NCBI GenBank assembly: GCA_945901845.1
Contig: CAMDLR010000022.1
Location: 1-32,155 of the forward strand
DNA length: 32,155 nucleotides
From: Sediminibacterium ginsengisoli
GTDB taxonomy: Bacteria > Bacteroidota > Bacteroidia > Chitinophagales > Chitinophagaceae
Direction: 5' to 3'
The notes under the pieces were generated by a model. It was not told where the DNA came from. It searched no databases and saw only the letters and a program-made list of their open reading frames with translations. This document shows, piece after piece, positions 1-8,652 of the stretch. The stretch's first letter is position 1. Every line of letters starts with the position of its first letter. A program made the position numbers and the translations under genes.

Positions 1-624
1 TATGCTTGTTTGCAGGAGCAGCATTTACCCGTAATTTTAGGTGGTGGGCATGACGCAGCTTATCCGCATTTTTTAGGCATTCAAAAGCACCTAGCAAATA
101 CAGGTCAAACTGTTGGTATTATTAACTTTGACGCTCATTTTGATTTGCGTCCAGTATTGGATGGGATAGGTCATTCTGGCTCTCCTTTTTTACAAATTGC
201 ACATCAGTTTCCAGAACAGTTTAATTATTTAGTACTTGGTATTCAAAGGGCAGCCAATCCAAAAACGCTATTTAAAACTGCATCTAATTTTGGGTGTAAT
301 TATTTAGAAATTGAGCATTTTAATCTTGCCCATTGGACACTTGTCGAAACAACCATCACTCGTGTTTTACAATCCGTTGATAAAGTATACGTAAGTATAG
401 ATTTAGATGGATTTTCTTCGGCGTATGCGCCAGGCGTTTCTGCGCCGTCACCCCTTGGATTTTCTCCTGAACTTGTTTTTAAATCAATTGATTTAATTAT
501 TCAATCAAATAAGTTATTAAGTTTTGATATTGTTGAATTAAACCCTGTATACGATCAGGATAATGCCACTGCTCGATTGGGAGCAAGGTGTTTAGAATAT
601 ATTGTTCGTAAAAGTACCCGTTAA
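1..624 (+). CDS. hutG: Arginase-family hydrolase, probably formimidoylglutamase (3' part)
   Basis: The reading frame is open from the first base, so the true start lies before the window; a TTG at base 10 is only an internal leucine codon. Visible are the arginase-fold metal motifs in order: GGGHD, NFDAHFD and SIDLDGF, followed by the APGVSAPSPLG stretch. These supply the His and Asp ligands of the di-manganese centre that hydrolyses guanidino or formimino groups. The closest match from memory is the Bacteroidota HutG-like group (N-formimidoyl-L-glutamate to glutamate plus formamide, last step of histidine breakdown). Arginase or agmatinase is the alternative, since no other hut gene is visible; those would lie upstream. 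Cytoplasmic, with no signal peptide seen in the visible part. The family is certain, the substrate is inferred. Confidence 0.7.
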   Translation, partial: YACLQEQHLPVILGGGHDAAYPHFLGIQKHLANTGQTVGIINFDAHFDLRPVLDGIGHSGSPFLQIAHQFPEQFNYLVLGIQRAANPKTLFKTASNFGCNYLEIEHFNLAHWTLVETTITRVLQSVDKVYVSIDLDGFSSAYAPGVSAPSPLGFSPELVFKSIDLIIQSNKLLSFDIVELNPVYDQDNATARLGARCLEYIVRKSTR

Positions 625-663
625 CAAATTCTTAGTGCCCAAAGCTGCCTTTTTTATTATTAC

Positions 664-1131
664 TTAGTGGATGTCGCGTATAATTTTTAAATGATGATTA
701 CTATGAACAGCAAAAAACTTGAGTGTTTTAGGCACGTCTAAATCACCAAAAATAGGGTGGGTAAAATATTTATTTTGCCCAGCAGAAGCTAGTGTTTGCA
801 AATTGGCTTTTGCAAGCTCGATTTCTTCCACAATTTCGGCCTTCGTAATTGTATTTTTAGGAATAACAATGTTGGGTGCTTTTACTTTACCCCTCGGAAT
901 GTGATTGGTTAGCATTATCAGGTGGTATAAGAAGCTAAATTTTGGTTTTGCTTTTGAAGCATCTGAATGAACAATAGCATTTGTTATAGTGTTGATTACT
1001 TGACAACTATGCGCTATATGCCAACCAATGGTTTCATCAGAAATTGTGTCATTTAGTTTTTGATGTAAATCAATAAAGCTTTCTAGCTTGGTTAATAGGG
1101 CTATATTTTTATGTAAACTGCTGCTCGTCAT
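664..1131 (-). CDS. DUF1569 / DinB-like four-helix protein
   Basis: A 155-residue soluble protein with the pattern of the DUF1569 branch of the DinB/YfiT superfamily: GWHIAHS near residues 36-42 and a C-terminal HPIFGDL followed by KFFAVHSNHHLKII. The spaced histidines are the likely metal ligands of the four-helix bundle. Related proteins include thiol transferases and many of unknown function, so no reaction is assigned. It is convergent with the HutG-like gene, 39 bp away. Its start codon is separated by about 110 bp from the divergent FecA-like receptor gene, so the two promoters must share that gap. Confidence 0.75.
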   Translation of the reverse strand: MTSSSLHKNIALLTKLESFIDLHQKLNDTISDETIGWHIAHSCQVINTITNAIVHSDASKAKPKFSFLYHLIMLTNHIPRGKVKAPNIVIPKNTITKAEIVEEIELAKANLQTLASAGQNKYFTHPIFGDLDVPKTLKFFAVHSNHHLKIIRDIH

Positions 1132-1240
1132 GCAATAAATATACCTATTATCCTTCTTTTTTCCAATTCCATAAACGCTTTATCTAAATCCGTAAATGCA
1201 CCCGGTTTAAAAGGTTCAAATTTGCAAAAAATAAAGTGAT

Positions 1241-3436
1241 ATGTGGGCAAAGAGCATCCTATTTTGGCAATTATTGAGTTTTATATTTCCGTTATTAGCA
1301 TCAGCGCAACAAACCAACGATAGTTCACATATTAAATATTTACCTGATGTAACAATTGTCGGTAAAAACAGTAAAAGTGATTATGCGCAAATGCCCGAAA
1401 TTGTTGGCACTAATATTTATGCGGGCAAAAAAAATTCCCTCATCATTTTAAATAATGTGCAAGGAAATGTCTCCACCAATAATATGCGTCAAGTGCTTTC
1501 GAAAGTGCCAGGTATTCATATTTGGGAAAGTGATGGAAGTGGCATCCAAATTGGAATTGCGTCGCGTGGACTTAGCCCCAATAGAAGTTGGGAATTTAAT
1601 GTGCGTCAAAATGGTTACGATATAGCAGCTGATCCTTTTGGTTATCCAGAAGCCTATTACAATCCACAATTACAAGCCGTACAACGCATAGAAATTGTTA
1701 GAGGCCAGGGCGCTTTACAATATGGTCCCCAATTTGGTGGCTTGGTCAATTATATTTTGCGCAATGGTAATGAGTTTGATAAACCTATTGCCATTGAAAC
1801 GCAGCAAACGATTGGTAGCTTTGGTCTTTTTAATAGTTACAACGCTATTGGGGGAAAAAAAGGAAACACGCATTATTATGCATTCTTTGATCACAGGAGT
1901 GCAAATGGTTGGAGAGCCAACAGTAATTATTTTACCAACTCAGGTTATGTTACGGTAACGCATCAATTCAAAAATAATATTTCTCTTACTTTTGAACTCA
2001 TGCATTCTCATGTGCGTAGTAAGCAACCGGGGGGATTAACAGATCAACAAATAGCAGCAAATGCGCAGCAAAGTGAGAGAGGAAGAAACTGGTTTGATAT
2101 TACATGGACTACGCCAGCGCTTATTTTAAATTATGAAATCAATAAGCAAACTAGGTGGAACACTAAATTGTTTGGTACCATTGGAGACCGTAATAGCGTA
2201 GGTTTTATGCAATCTATTCTAGTAAAAGATGTCGTTAATCCTTCAACAAATAATTATGCTAACAGGGTGGTAAATTTAGATCAGTATAGAAATTACGGGT
2301 TAGAAAGTAGATTTATTACAGCCTATCAATTAGGTAAACAGGAACACAATATTTCATTTGGTATTAGGGCTTATAGTGGGCAAACTAATAGACAAGCGGA
2401 GAATAAGGGCACCACAGGAACTGGGTATGATATTAGTATTGAAGGGCAATATCCTACCGATGTTTCTTTTGATTCAAAAAATGCAGCCGTATTTGTAGAA
2501 AATATTTTTCGCCTCAATAATAAATTTATAGTAATTCCGGGTGTAAGAATGGAGTATTTAGAAGGTGCAGTTGCAGGGCGTACTGGATTTTATAATACAG
2601 GTATTTCCACTCAATTGCAAAATATTAGCAGGAGTAGAAATTTTGTAATGGCAGGCATTGGTGCCGAATACCATATACATGCGTCTACAGAAATATATGC
2701 TAACATAACACAAGCGTATCGGCCCATTCAATTTGCAAATTTGCAAGCACCTCCAGGAACAGATATTATTGATCCAAATTTAAAAGATGCACGTGGCTAT
2801 AATTTTGATATTGGATTTAGAGGAAAATTAAAAGATATTGTAAAGTTCGATGTCAGTATTTTTCAATTGCAATACAATAACCGTGTAGGTGTGATAACAA
2901 CGAATAATGGATTAAATAGGCTTGTAACAAACGTAGGTAATAGTGCGAGTAGAGGTATAGAAAGTTATATCGAATGTAATCCTATTAAAGTCTTTGCAAA
3001 AGACAATCGTTTAGATTTTTTGATTTTCAGTTCCTATGCATACACGCACGCAAGGTATAGTGCAGATCACAAGCTAGCAGCTACAAAAGGTATGCAAGTT
3101 GAAAACGCGCCTGTAAATATTTTGCGAACTGGTATAACCGCAGGTGTTAATGGATTTTTGTGTACCGCTCAAGTAAGTTATGTTGGTGAATCATTTAGTG
3201 ACGCGAACAATACAGTAATGCCTTCTTTAAATGGAACCGTTGGCTTGATTCCTTCATACACTGTTTCAGATCTTACTTTCTCCTATAAATTTTCAAATGG
3301 CCTATCGTGTAAATCAGGAATTAATAATTTATTTAATGTCACCTATTTCACAAGACGTGCTGGTGGATATCCGGGGCCAGGTGCGATGCCAGCTGATGCT
3401 AGATCTTTTTTTATAACACTGAGCGCTAAATTTTAA
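1241..3436 (+). CDS. TonB-dependent receptor, FecA-like (ferric-siderophore/citrate type)
   Basis: 731 residues with a signal peptide ending near LLASAQQ. The plug domain follows (roughly residues 70-180): MRQVLSKVPGIHIWE, the IASRGLSPNRSWEF segment, the VQRIEIVRGQGALQYGPQFGG motif and a short link to the barrel. The remainder is a 22-strand-type beta-barrel ending in the terminal aromatic residue (LSAKF) that outer-membrane proteins use for assembly. The plug resembles COG4772 (FecA) receptors that take up iron chelates using energy from TonB-ExbBD. There is no N-terminal signalling domain and no sigma/anti-sigma pair next to it. The actual ligand cannot be read from the sequence. Confidence 0.85.
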   Translation: MWAKSILFWQLLSFIFPLLASAQQTNDSSHIKYLPDVTIVGKNSKSDYAQMPEIVGTNIYAGKKNSLIILNNVQGNVSTNNMRQVLSKVPGIHIWESDGSGIQIGIASRGLSPNRSWEFNVRQNGYDIAADPFGYPEAYYNPQLQAVQRIEIVRGQGALQYGPQFGGLVNYILRNGNEFDKPIAIETQQTIGSFGLFNSYNAIGGKKGNTHYYAFFDHRSANGWRANSNYFTNSGYVTVTHQFKNNISLTFELMHSHVRSKQPGGLTDQQIAANAQQSERGRNWFDITWTTPALILNYEINKQTRWNTKLFGTIGDRNSVGFMQSILVKDVVNPSTNNYANRVVNLDQYRNYGLESRFITAYQLGKQEHNISFGIRAYSGQTNRQAENKGTTGTGYDISIEGQYPTDVSFDSKNAAVFVENIFRLNNKFIVIPGVRMEYLEGAVAGRTGFYNTGISTQLQNISRSRNFVMAGIGAEYHIHASTEIYANITQAYRPIQFANLQAPPGTDIIDPNLKDARGYNFDIGFRGKLKDIVKFDVSIFQLQYNNRVGVITTNNGLNRLVTNVGNSASRGIESYIECNPIKVFAKDNRLDFLIFSSYAYTHARYSADHKLAATKGMQVENAPVNILRTGITAGVNGFLCTAQVSYVGESFSDANNTVMPSLNGTVGLIPSYTVSDLTFSYKFSNGLSCKSGINNLFNVTYFTRRAGGYPGPGAMPADARSFFITLSAKF

Positions 3437-3539
3437 ACATGCATAAACTTTATAAATCTAAGTTCATTGCTCCTTCAATTTGCTCGATTCTATCAACCAA
3501 AATATCTATCTAAACATGTTATATTGTTAGATAAAAAGA

Positions 3540-3573
3540 AAAGGGTCTACGATTTTTAAGTCGTAAACCCTTT
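3540..3573 (-). terminator. Intrinsic terminator between convergent genes
   Basis: Inverted repeat with 13-position arms at 3540-3552 and 3561-3573 around an 8-nt loop. On the plus strand one C faces an A; on the minus strand the same position is a G-U wobble, so the minus-strand RNA pairs throughout. Reading on the minus strand, the stem is followed by TTTTCTTTTT. It therefore best serves the choice-of-anchor I gene that ends at 3608, and may also stop the convergent receptor transcript. The outer arms (AAAGGGT and ACCCTTT) recur in other hairpins of this window. Confidence 0.8.
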
Positions 3574-3607
3574 ATATTCAATCAACTTGAACGTAGAAAA
3601 ATCTATT

Positions 3608-5125
3608 TTAAAGTTTAGTTGTTTTGTAAATTTTTACAAGCCCATCATTTTCACTACTTGTTACAATTAAACTTTGCTTAATTGGACTTTTTGATGCTGG
3701 AATAAATATAATACCTTCTGGCGCATCACCAGTTTTAAACATTTTAATAAATACAGGTGCTGTTGGATTGGTAATATCATAGATAGCAAATGCATCTGCT
3801 CTTTCTAGGCCTACAATTACAATATTTTTACCCCCTACCTTACCTAAACAAATAGATTCTGGCTCAACCGATTTATCATCACTTCTTGCATCGTCATAAA
3901 TAGCTAAGTCTTTGGCTTTAATATCTAATTCGTTTTTACTATCAAATACTTGGCTTCCAGTAGAAGCATTCCAAACACTAAATGATCTTGCACCAAGTGA
4001 GTATAGCGCATCAAAATCACCATCATTATCAGTATCACCTAAAGTTGTGGTAACGTTTAATCTTCCTAACATAGCATCCGTCTTAAGCGTTGTTGCGGTT
4101 GGAAAATTTGTTGCATCTAAACTAACAGCACTTACTCTTTTCATTTCAGCAAATCCTTTATATTCTCTAGAATCACCTTCATTTGCTGTAAATAAGTAGG
4201 GCGTTCCATTGTGGTTGAAGTATGCAATGGCATCTGGCATATAAATACCATACACTTTTGAAAAGGTATTAAATTCAATTTTATTGTCCTTATCACTTAC
4301 ATCAATTGCATTTGCAGCCAAGGAATAATCTTTAAAACCAAGCGGCGATATTTTTTTAATACTTGCACTAGCAATGTCAACTTCAGCAATTGCATTGTTT
4401 TCTTGTAAGGTTACATAAGCTGTTTTAGAATCGTCTGAAATAGTAATGTATTCTGGTTCAATATCTTTTACAAAGTTTTTACCTGGTCCGAATATTCTAA
4501 ATCCTTTAGATGTTAAACTTGCCAATTGGCTTTCAAAAGAAGCAAAATTTAAAGTGGTAACAGAATAGTCCGAAACTTTAATAATAGAAACAGTTCCTTC
4601 GGGATCATTTAAGTAGTCGTCACTTGGTTCACCCTCGTTTGCTGTCAAAATATAATTTCCGTCTGGGCTAAAAGTAACCATGTCGGGTAACGAACCAACA
4701 TTAATTGATCTAATTAGTGCATAGGTGGTTGTATTAAATACCACAACTTTACCAGCAGCTTGCTTGTCTGTAGATTCAATGGCAGCGGCTAGTTTTCCAT
4801 TACTCACCGCTACACTGTTAACATACCCGCCATAAGGCAACATGCTAATAGATTTTATAACAGATATGCTTGATGGGTTGCTGATATCAATCACATCAAT
4901 TTTATTTTCTGCACTATTGTTTACGGCAAAAAGTCTATTGGTTGCAGGGTCAAAAGCAGTTATTTCTGCGGCACCTACCCCCCCTAAATTAATGGATGCA
5001 ATTTCTAGATATCCCGACAAATCTTCATTTTGTGTTTCTTCTAATGGCTGTGCAACATCTTTTTTAGTACAAGAGAATAAAACAAATGAAGCAACTAATA
5101 GGTAAACAAGACTATACTTTTTCAT
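3608..5125 (-). CDS. Choice-of-anchor I family lipoprotein (beta-propeller)
   Basis: 505 residues. The N-terminus is a lipoprotein signal with lipobox LFSC, making Cys19 the lipidation site. The body shows repeated beta-propeller-like blades (for example VISIINL-type strands, FSPDGNYILTANEGEPSDDY, AYVTLQENNAIAEVDI, YLFTANEGDSREY) and the acidic DTDNDGDFDALYSLGARSF segment. This matches the choice-of-anchor I proteins of Bacteroidota, which are often annotated with alkaline-phosphatase-like labels. The protein probably faces the periplasm or cell surface. The Asp-rich loops suggest calcium binding (inference). It is convergent with the FecA-like receptor, and no catalytic residue set can be named. 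Confidence 0.8.
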   Translation of the reverse strand: MKKYSLVYLLVASFVLFSCTKKDVAQPLEETQNEDLSGYLEIASINLGGVGAAEITAFDPATNRLFAVNNSAENKIDVIDISNPSSISVIKSISMLPYGGYVNSVAVSNGKLAAAIESTDKQAAGKVVVFNTTTYALIRSINVGSLPDMVTFSPDGNYILTANEGEPSDDYLNDPEGTVSIIKVSDYSVTTLNFASFESQLASLTSKGFRIFGPGKNFVKDIEPEYITISDDSKTAYVTLQENNAIAEVDIASASIKKISPLGFKDYSLAANAIDVSDKDNKIEFNTFSKVYGIYMPDAIAYFNHNGTPYLFTANEGDSREYKGFAEMKRVSAVSLDATNFPTATTLKTDAMLGRLNVTTTLGDTDNDGDFDALYSLGARSFSVWNASTGSQVFDSKNELDIKAKDLAIYDDARSDDKSVEPESICLGKVGGKNIVIVGLERADAFAIYDITNPTAPVFIKMFKTGDAPEGIIFIPASKSPIKQSLIVTSSENDGLVKIYKTTKL

Positions 5126-5326
5126 AGTTTAATAAAACTTAAATACGAAAATATACCTGCTATGTTAACTAATTATGAATATAAAATTAATTCTGTGTTA
5201 TTAAAAAAGGGTCTATGCTTTTTAAGTGGTATATTGTTTACTAAGATAACTATCTGTATTTTCAAAAGTTTACACCTGTCAAAACAAATCTTATTTCTAG
5301 ATTCGAATGGCACTAAAGCACGCATC

Positions 5327-5851
5327 ATGCTCAAATTAATTAAATGCCTTGCCTTTTCATTACTAATTAGCCTACAAATTAGCGCACAAAAAACAACGGT
5401 TTGGATAGTTAGGCATGCAGAAAAAGACACTTCTTTTATTAGCCGGATGGATCCAGATTTAACGGCTGCTGGACAGCAGCGCGCACTTGACCTAGCAGTT
5501 TATTTGCAGAAAGAAGACATTGTAAAAGTATTTTCTACAGATACTAAAAGAACAAAACAAACAGCAAAGCACTTTAAGGCTTCGCTTGATATTTATGCCC
5601 CCAAAAATTTGTCTGGTTTACTTGATGTATTGTATCAACAAGCAAATGGCAAGTCAGTATTAATTGTAGGTCATTCAAACACTGTATTAGAAACCATTGA
5701 AGCGCTTGGTGGTGCAAGACCTGTAGCGCTATTAACAGATGACGATTACGACTATTTATTTAAAGTCGTATTAGCTGATGGTAAGGCTGCTCAAGTGAGT
5801 AGTTTTCATTTTGGACAGTACCACAGAGGCGGTAACGCTACTATGAAATAG
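5327..5851 (+). CDS. Secreted SixA-like histidine phosphatase
   Basis: The open frame extends back to 5162, but the ATG at 5327 gives a clean signal peptide (MLKLIKCLAF...ISAQ) and a 174-residue protein of normal family length, so that start is preferred. Catalytic features of the histidine phosphatase superfamily are VRHAEKD (nucleophile His30) and VGHSNT (His116). The short form resembles SixA, but SixA is cytoplasmic and acts on phosphohistidine. A periplasmic location suggests a small phosphate ester as substrate (inference). Co-directional with the M14 peptidase gene 88 bp downstream. Confidence 0.8.
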   Translation: MLKLIKCLAFSLLISLQISAQKTTVWIVRHAEKDTSFISRMDPDLTAAGQQRALDLAVYLQKEDIVKVFSTDTKRTKQTAKHFKASLDIYAPKNLSGLLDVLYQQANGKSVLIVGHSNTVLETIEALGGARPVALLTDDDYDYLFKVVLADGKAAQVSSFHFGQYHRGGNATMK

Positions 5852-5939
5852 CCACAATTTGCTTCTTTTGCAAAAAGGTCCCACAAAAGTTTAGTTTTTA
5901 ACGTAGTTCGGTTAATTTAGGTACTCTAAACTCTCTACT

Positions 5940-8645
5940 ATGCTTAGGAAAGCCATTTTATCGCTATCTTTTTTTGTTGTTACTATTTTTGCCCAAGCGC
6001 AAAATGTGCCAAGTCCAAAATCTCATTTTGGATTTCATATTGGTGATAATTATCAGTTAGCCAATTTTACCCAAACAGAGGCGTACCTAAAAAAATTAGC
6101 TGCGGCTTCAAATAAAATGAAGCTACAAAGTATTGGTACCACAGAAGAAGGCCGTAATCAGTATATGGTTATTGTTTCTGACCCAGCTAATTTATCCAAG
6201 CTTGCAAAGTATAAATCGATAGCACAACAAATGGCGAGGGCAGAAGGCTTATCTGATACGGAGGCCCAGCAACTTGCCAACGAAGGGAAAGCGGTGGTAT
6301 GGATAGATGGTGGCTTGCATGCCAATGAAGTACTTGGTATTCATCAGTGGATTGAAACATTATATCAAATTTTATCTCGTAACGACGATGAAACAAAAAG
6401 GATTTTAAAATCTACCATCATTTTATTTGTACATGCAAATCCGGATGGCCAAGAACTGCAATCTAATTGGTACATGCGCCAAGCCGATACTTTAAAACGC
6501 AATACCGCCAATTTGCCAAGGCTCTACCAAAAATATATTGGTCATGACAACAACCGTGATTTTTACATGACCAATATGAGTGAGTCACGCAATATGAGCC
6601 TGCAACAGTATGTAGAATGGATGCCTCAAATTTTATACAATCACCACCAGACAGGTCCTGCAGGCACAGTGGTAGCAGGTCCTCCGTATAGAGATCCATT
6701 TAATTATGTGTATGATCCACTGCTTATTACAGGGATTGATCAACTAGGTGCAGTAATGAGCACAAGACTGAATGCCGAAAATAAACCAGGCTATACCATG
6801 AAAAGCGGATCTGTTTATTCGACATGGTGGAATGGAGGATTAAGAACAACAGCATACTACCATAATATTGTTGGGTTGTTAACGGAAATGATTGGAAATC
6901 CAACACCTATGAAAATTCCATTTGTTCCGTCAAGACTTATACCTAATAGTGGCACACCTTTTCCAATTACGCCACAAAAATGGTATTTTAAAAGTTCGAT
7001 AGATTATTCGGTATCACTTAATTATGCGGTGTTAAATTATGCATCTCGTCATAAAGATGAACTACTCATGAATATTTATACCATGGGTAAAAATTCAATT
7101 AATGCTGGAAGCAAAGACTATTGGACACTATCTCCAAATAAAGTTGAAATGGTGAACGAATTAATAAAGGCGGATCAAAAAGACCAGCGTTCCGATACCA
7201 TTGCGTTGCAGTACTATGAGAAAGTATACAAAAATCCAAAACTGAGAGATGCACGTGGATATATTATTCCAATTTCACAAACAACCACTGCTACCAATTT
7301 TGTAAATATTTTAATGAAGAGTGGTATTCGTGTAGAAAAAGCAACTGCCAATTTTAAAGTTGGCGATAAAGAATATGAAGCAGGATCGTATGTTGTAAAA
7401 ACCAATCAAGCATTTAGACCCCATGTGATTGATATGTTTGAACCACAGGATCATCCTAACGATTTTCAATATCCTGGTGGCCCTCCAGTTAGGCCTTATG
7501 ATGCAGCCGGCTGGACACCAGCGTATACAATGGGTTTAGAGTTTGACCGTATACTAGAACCCTTTGACGGACCGTTTGAAACAATTCCTTACGGTGAGGA
7601 GCAAAAGCACAAAGGTTCTTTTACAAAATTAGCAGGTGCTGTTGGTTACACTTTTTCTACCAAAGAAAATGCTAGCTATATTTTAATTAATGACTTATTA
7701 AAAGAGGGGATTGAAGTAGAAAAAAATAGTGAATATTTTTATGTAGCTGCTTCAGATAAAGCAGTATCCATTTTAGAAAATGCAGCTGCTAAAAATGGTG
7801 TAAAAATTACAGGGGTACAACAAAAATTAAATATTGGTGCTGTTGCATTAAAGCCGAGTAGAATTGCATTATGGGATGTGTATGGTGGATCTATGCCTTC
7901 TGGTTGGACAAGATGGATTTTTGAGCAATATCATTTTCCATTTACAGTGGTATTTGCAAAAGAAATTGACGGAGGAAATTTAAAAAGCAAATACGATGTT
8001 ATTTTATTTGTTGGCGGTGCGATTCCAGCGTTTCGTGCAGAAGCTGGATCAAATGCAATGGGAGGTTATGAAGGCAGAGAGCCTAACGAAAAAGAGATTC
8101 CTGAAATGTACCATGCACAGCTTGGAAGAATTACAGCAGCAAAATCTATTCCTGCTTTAAAAGAATTTACCGAAGCTGGTGGAACCATTATAACAATAGG
8201 TAGTAGTGCTAATTTAGCGTATCACTTTAAATTACCTGTGCGTAATGCACTTGTTGAAATGGTAAATGGTAAAGAGCGAGCATTACCTGGCGAAAAATTT
8301 TATATTCCGGGATCTGTGATGCAGGTTGCCGTAAACAATGAGCATAAAGCAAACTGGGGTATGAAGCCTAATGCTGATGTATATTTTAGTGCAAGCCCTG
8401 TTTTTAATTTACTGCCAAATGCTACGGCTACCGGTGAAGTAACACCGCTTGCTTGGTATGCAACTGATAAAACACTTAGAAGTGGTTGGGCTTATGGACA
8501 GTCTTATTTACAACAAACAGTTGCCGCATTTGAAGCAAAAGTTGGTAAAGGGAAATTATTGGTATATGGCCCTGAAATTACATTTAGAGGACAAACGCAT
8601 AGCACGTATAAAATGCTATTTAACCAACTCTATCTAGAAAAATAA
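5940..8645 (+). CDS. Secreted M14 family zinc metallopeptidase (large form)
   Basis: 901 residues with a signal peptide cut near AQAQ. The peptidase domain occupies the first ~370 residues. HANE gives zinc ligands His127 and Glu130, with NPDG and NNRDF in the substrate-pocket region. NHHQTGP (His235/236) gives the third zinc ligand, and GLLTEMIG supplies the catalytic Glu316. About 500 residues follow, including a segment near residues 680-800 (ILFVGGAIPAF and later TIITIGSSANLAYHF) that resembles a glutamine-amidotransferase-like Rossmann domain often found in large Bacteroidota M14 proteins. Expected to trim peptides in the periplasm or outside the cell. It ends 7 bp before the convergent receptor gene, with no terminator between. 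Confidence 0.88.
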   Translation: MLRKAILSLSFFVVTIFAQAQNVPSPKSHFGFHIGDNYQLANFTQTEAYLKKLAAASNKMKLQSIGTTEEGRNQYMVIVSDPANLSKLAKYKSIAQQMARAEGLSDTEAQQLANEGKAVVWIDGGLHANEVLGIHQWIETLYQILSRNDDETKRILKSTIILFVHANPDGQELQSNWYMRQADTLKRNTANLPRLYQKYIGHDNNRDFYMTNMSESRNMSLQQYVEWMPQILYNHHQTGPAGTVVAGPPYRDPFNYVYDPLLITGIDQLGAVMSTRLNAENKPGYTMKSGSVYSTWWNGGLRTTAYYHNIVGLLTEMIGNPTPMKIPFVPSRLIPNSGTPFPITPQKWYFKSSIDYSVSLNYAVLNYASRHKDELLMNIYTMGKNSINAGSKDYWTLSPNKVEMVNELIKADQKDQRSDTIALQYYEKVYKNPKLRDARGYIIPISQTTTATNFVNILMKSGIRVEKATANFKVGDKEYEAGSYVVKTNQAFRPHVIDMFEPQDHPNDFQYPGGPPVRPYDAAGWTPAYTMGLEFDRILEPFDGPFETIPYGEEQKHKGSFTKLAGAVGYTFSTKENASYILINDLLKEGIEVEKNSEYFYVAASDKAVSILENAAAKNGVKITGVQQKLNIGAVALKPSRIALWDVYGGSMPSGWTRWIFEQYHFPFTVVFAKEIDGGNLKSKYDVILFVGGAIPAFRAEAGSNAMGGYEGREPNEKEIPEMYHAQLGRITAAKSIPALKEFTEAGGTIITIGSSANLAYHFKLPVRNALVEMVNGKERALPGEKFYIPGSVMQVAVNNEHKANWGMKPNADVYFSASPVFNLLPNATATGEVTPLAWYATDKTLRSGWAYGQSYLQQTVAAFEAKVGKGKLLVYGPEITFRGQTHSTYKMLFNQLYLEK

Positions 8646-8652
8646 ACTGGAT

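Noticed and set aside
1132..1240. Minus-strand open stretch ending in a TGA that overlaps the DUF1569 start codon (ATGA) and reading AFTDLDKAFMELEKRR
   Set aside because: Only about 40 codons are open before an upstream stop, with no start that makes sense opposite the receptor gene; could be a remnant but not supportable.
3444..3500. Minus-strand stretch reading VDRIEQIEGAMNLDL before a stop
   Set aside because: Fewer than 20 codons; protein-like but compatible with chance.
5203..5222. AAAAAAGGGTCTATGC stretch resembling the left arm of the shared terminator family, followed by the same TTTTTAAG loop as the hairpin at 3540
   Set aside because: The right arm is absent (GTGGTATATTG instead), so no hairpin can form; at most a decayed copy, too short to list as a feature.
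5162..5326. Upstream extension of the SixA-like reading frame
   Set aside because: Adds 55 residues with no family match before a clean signal peptide at 5327; treated as untranslated leader.
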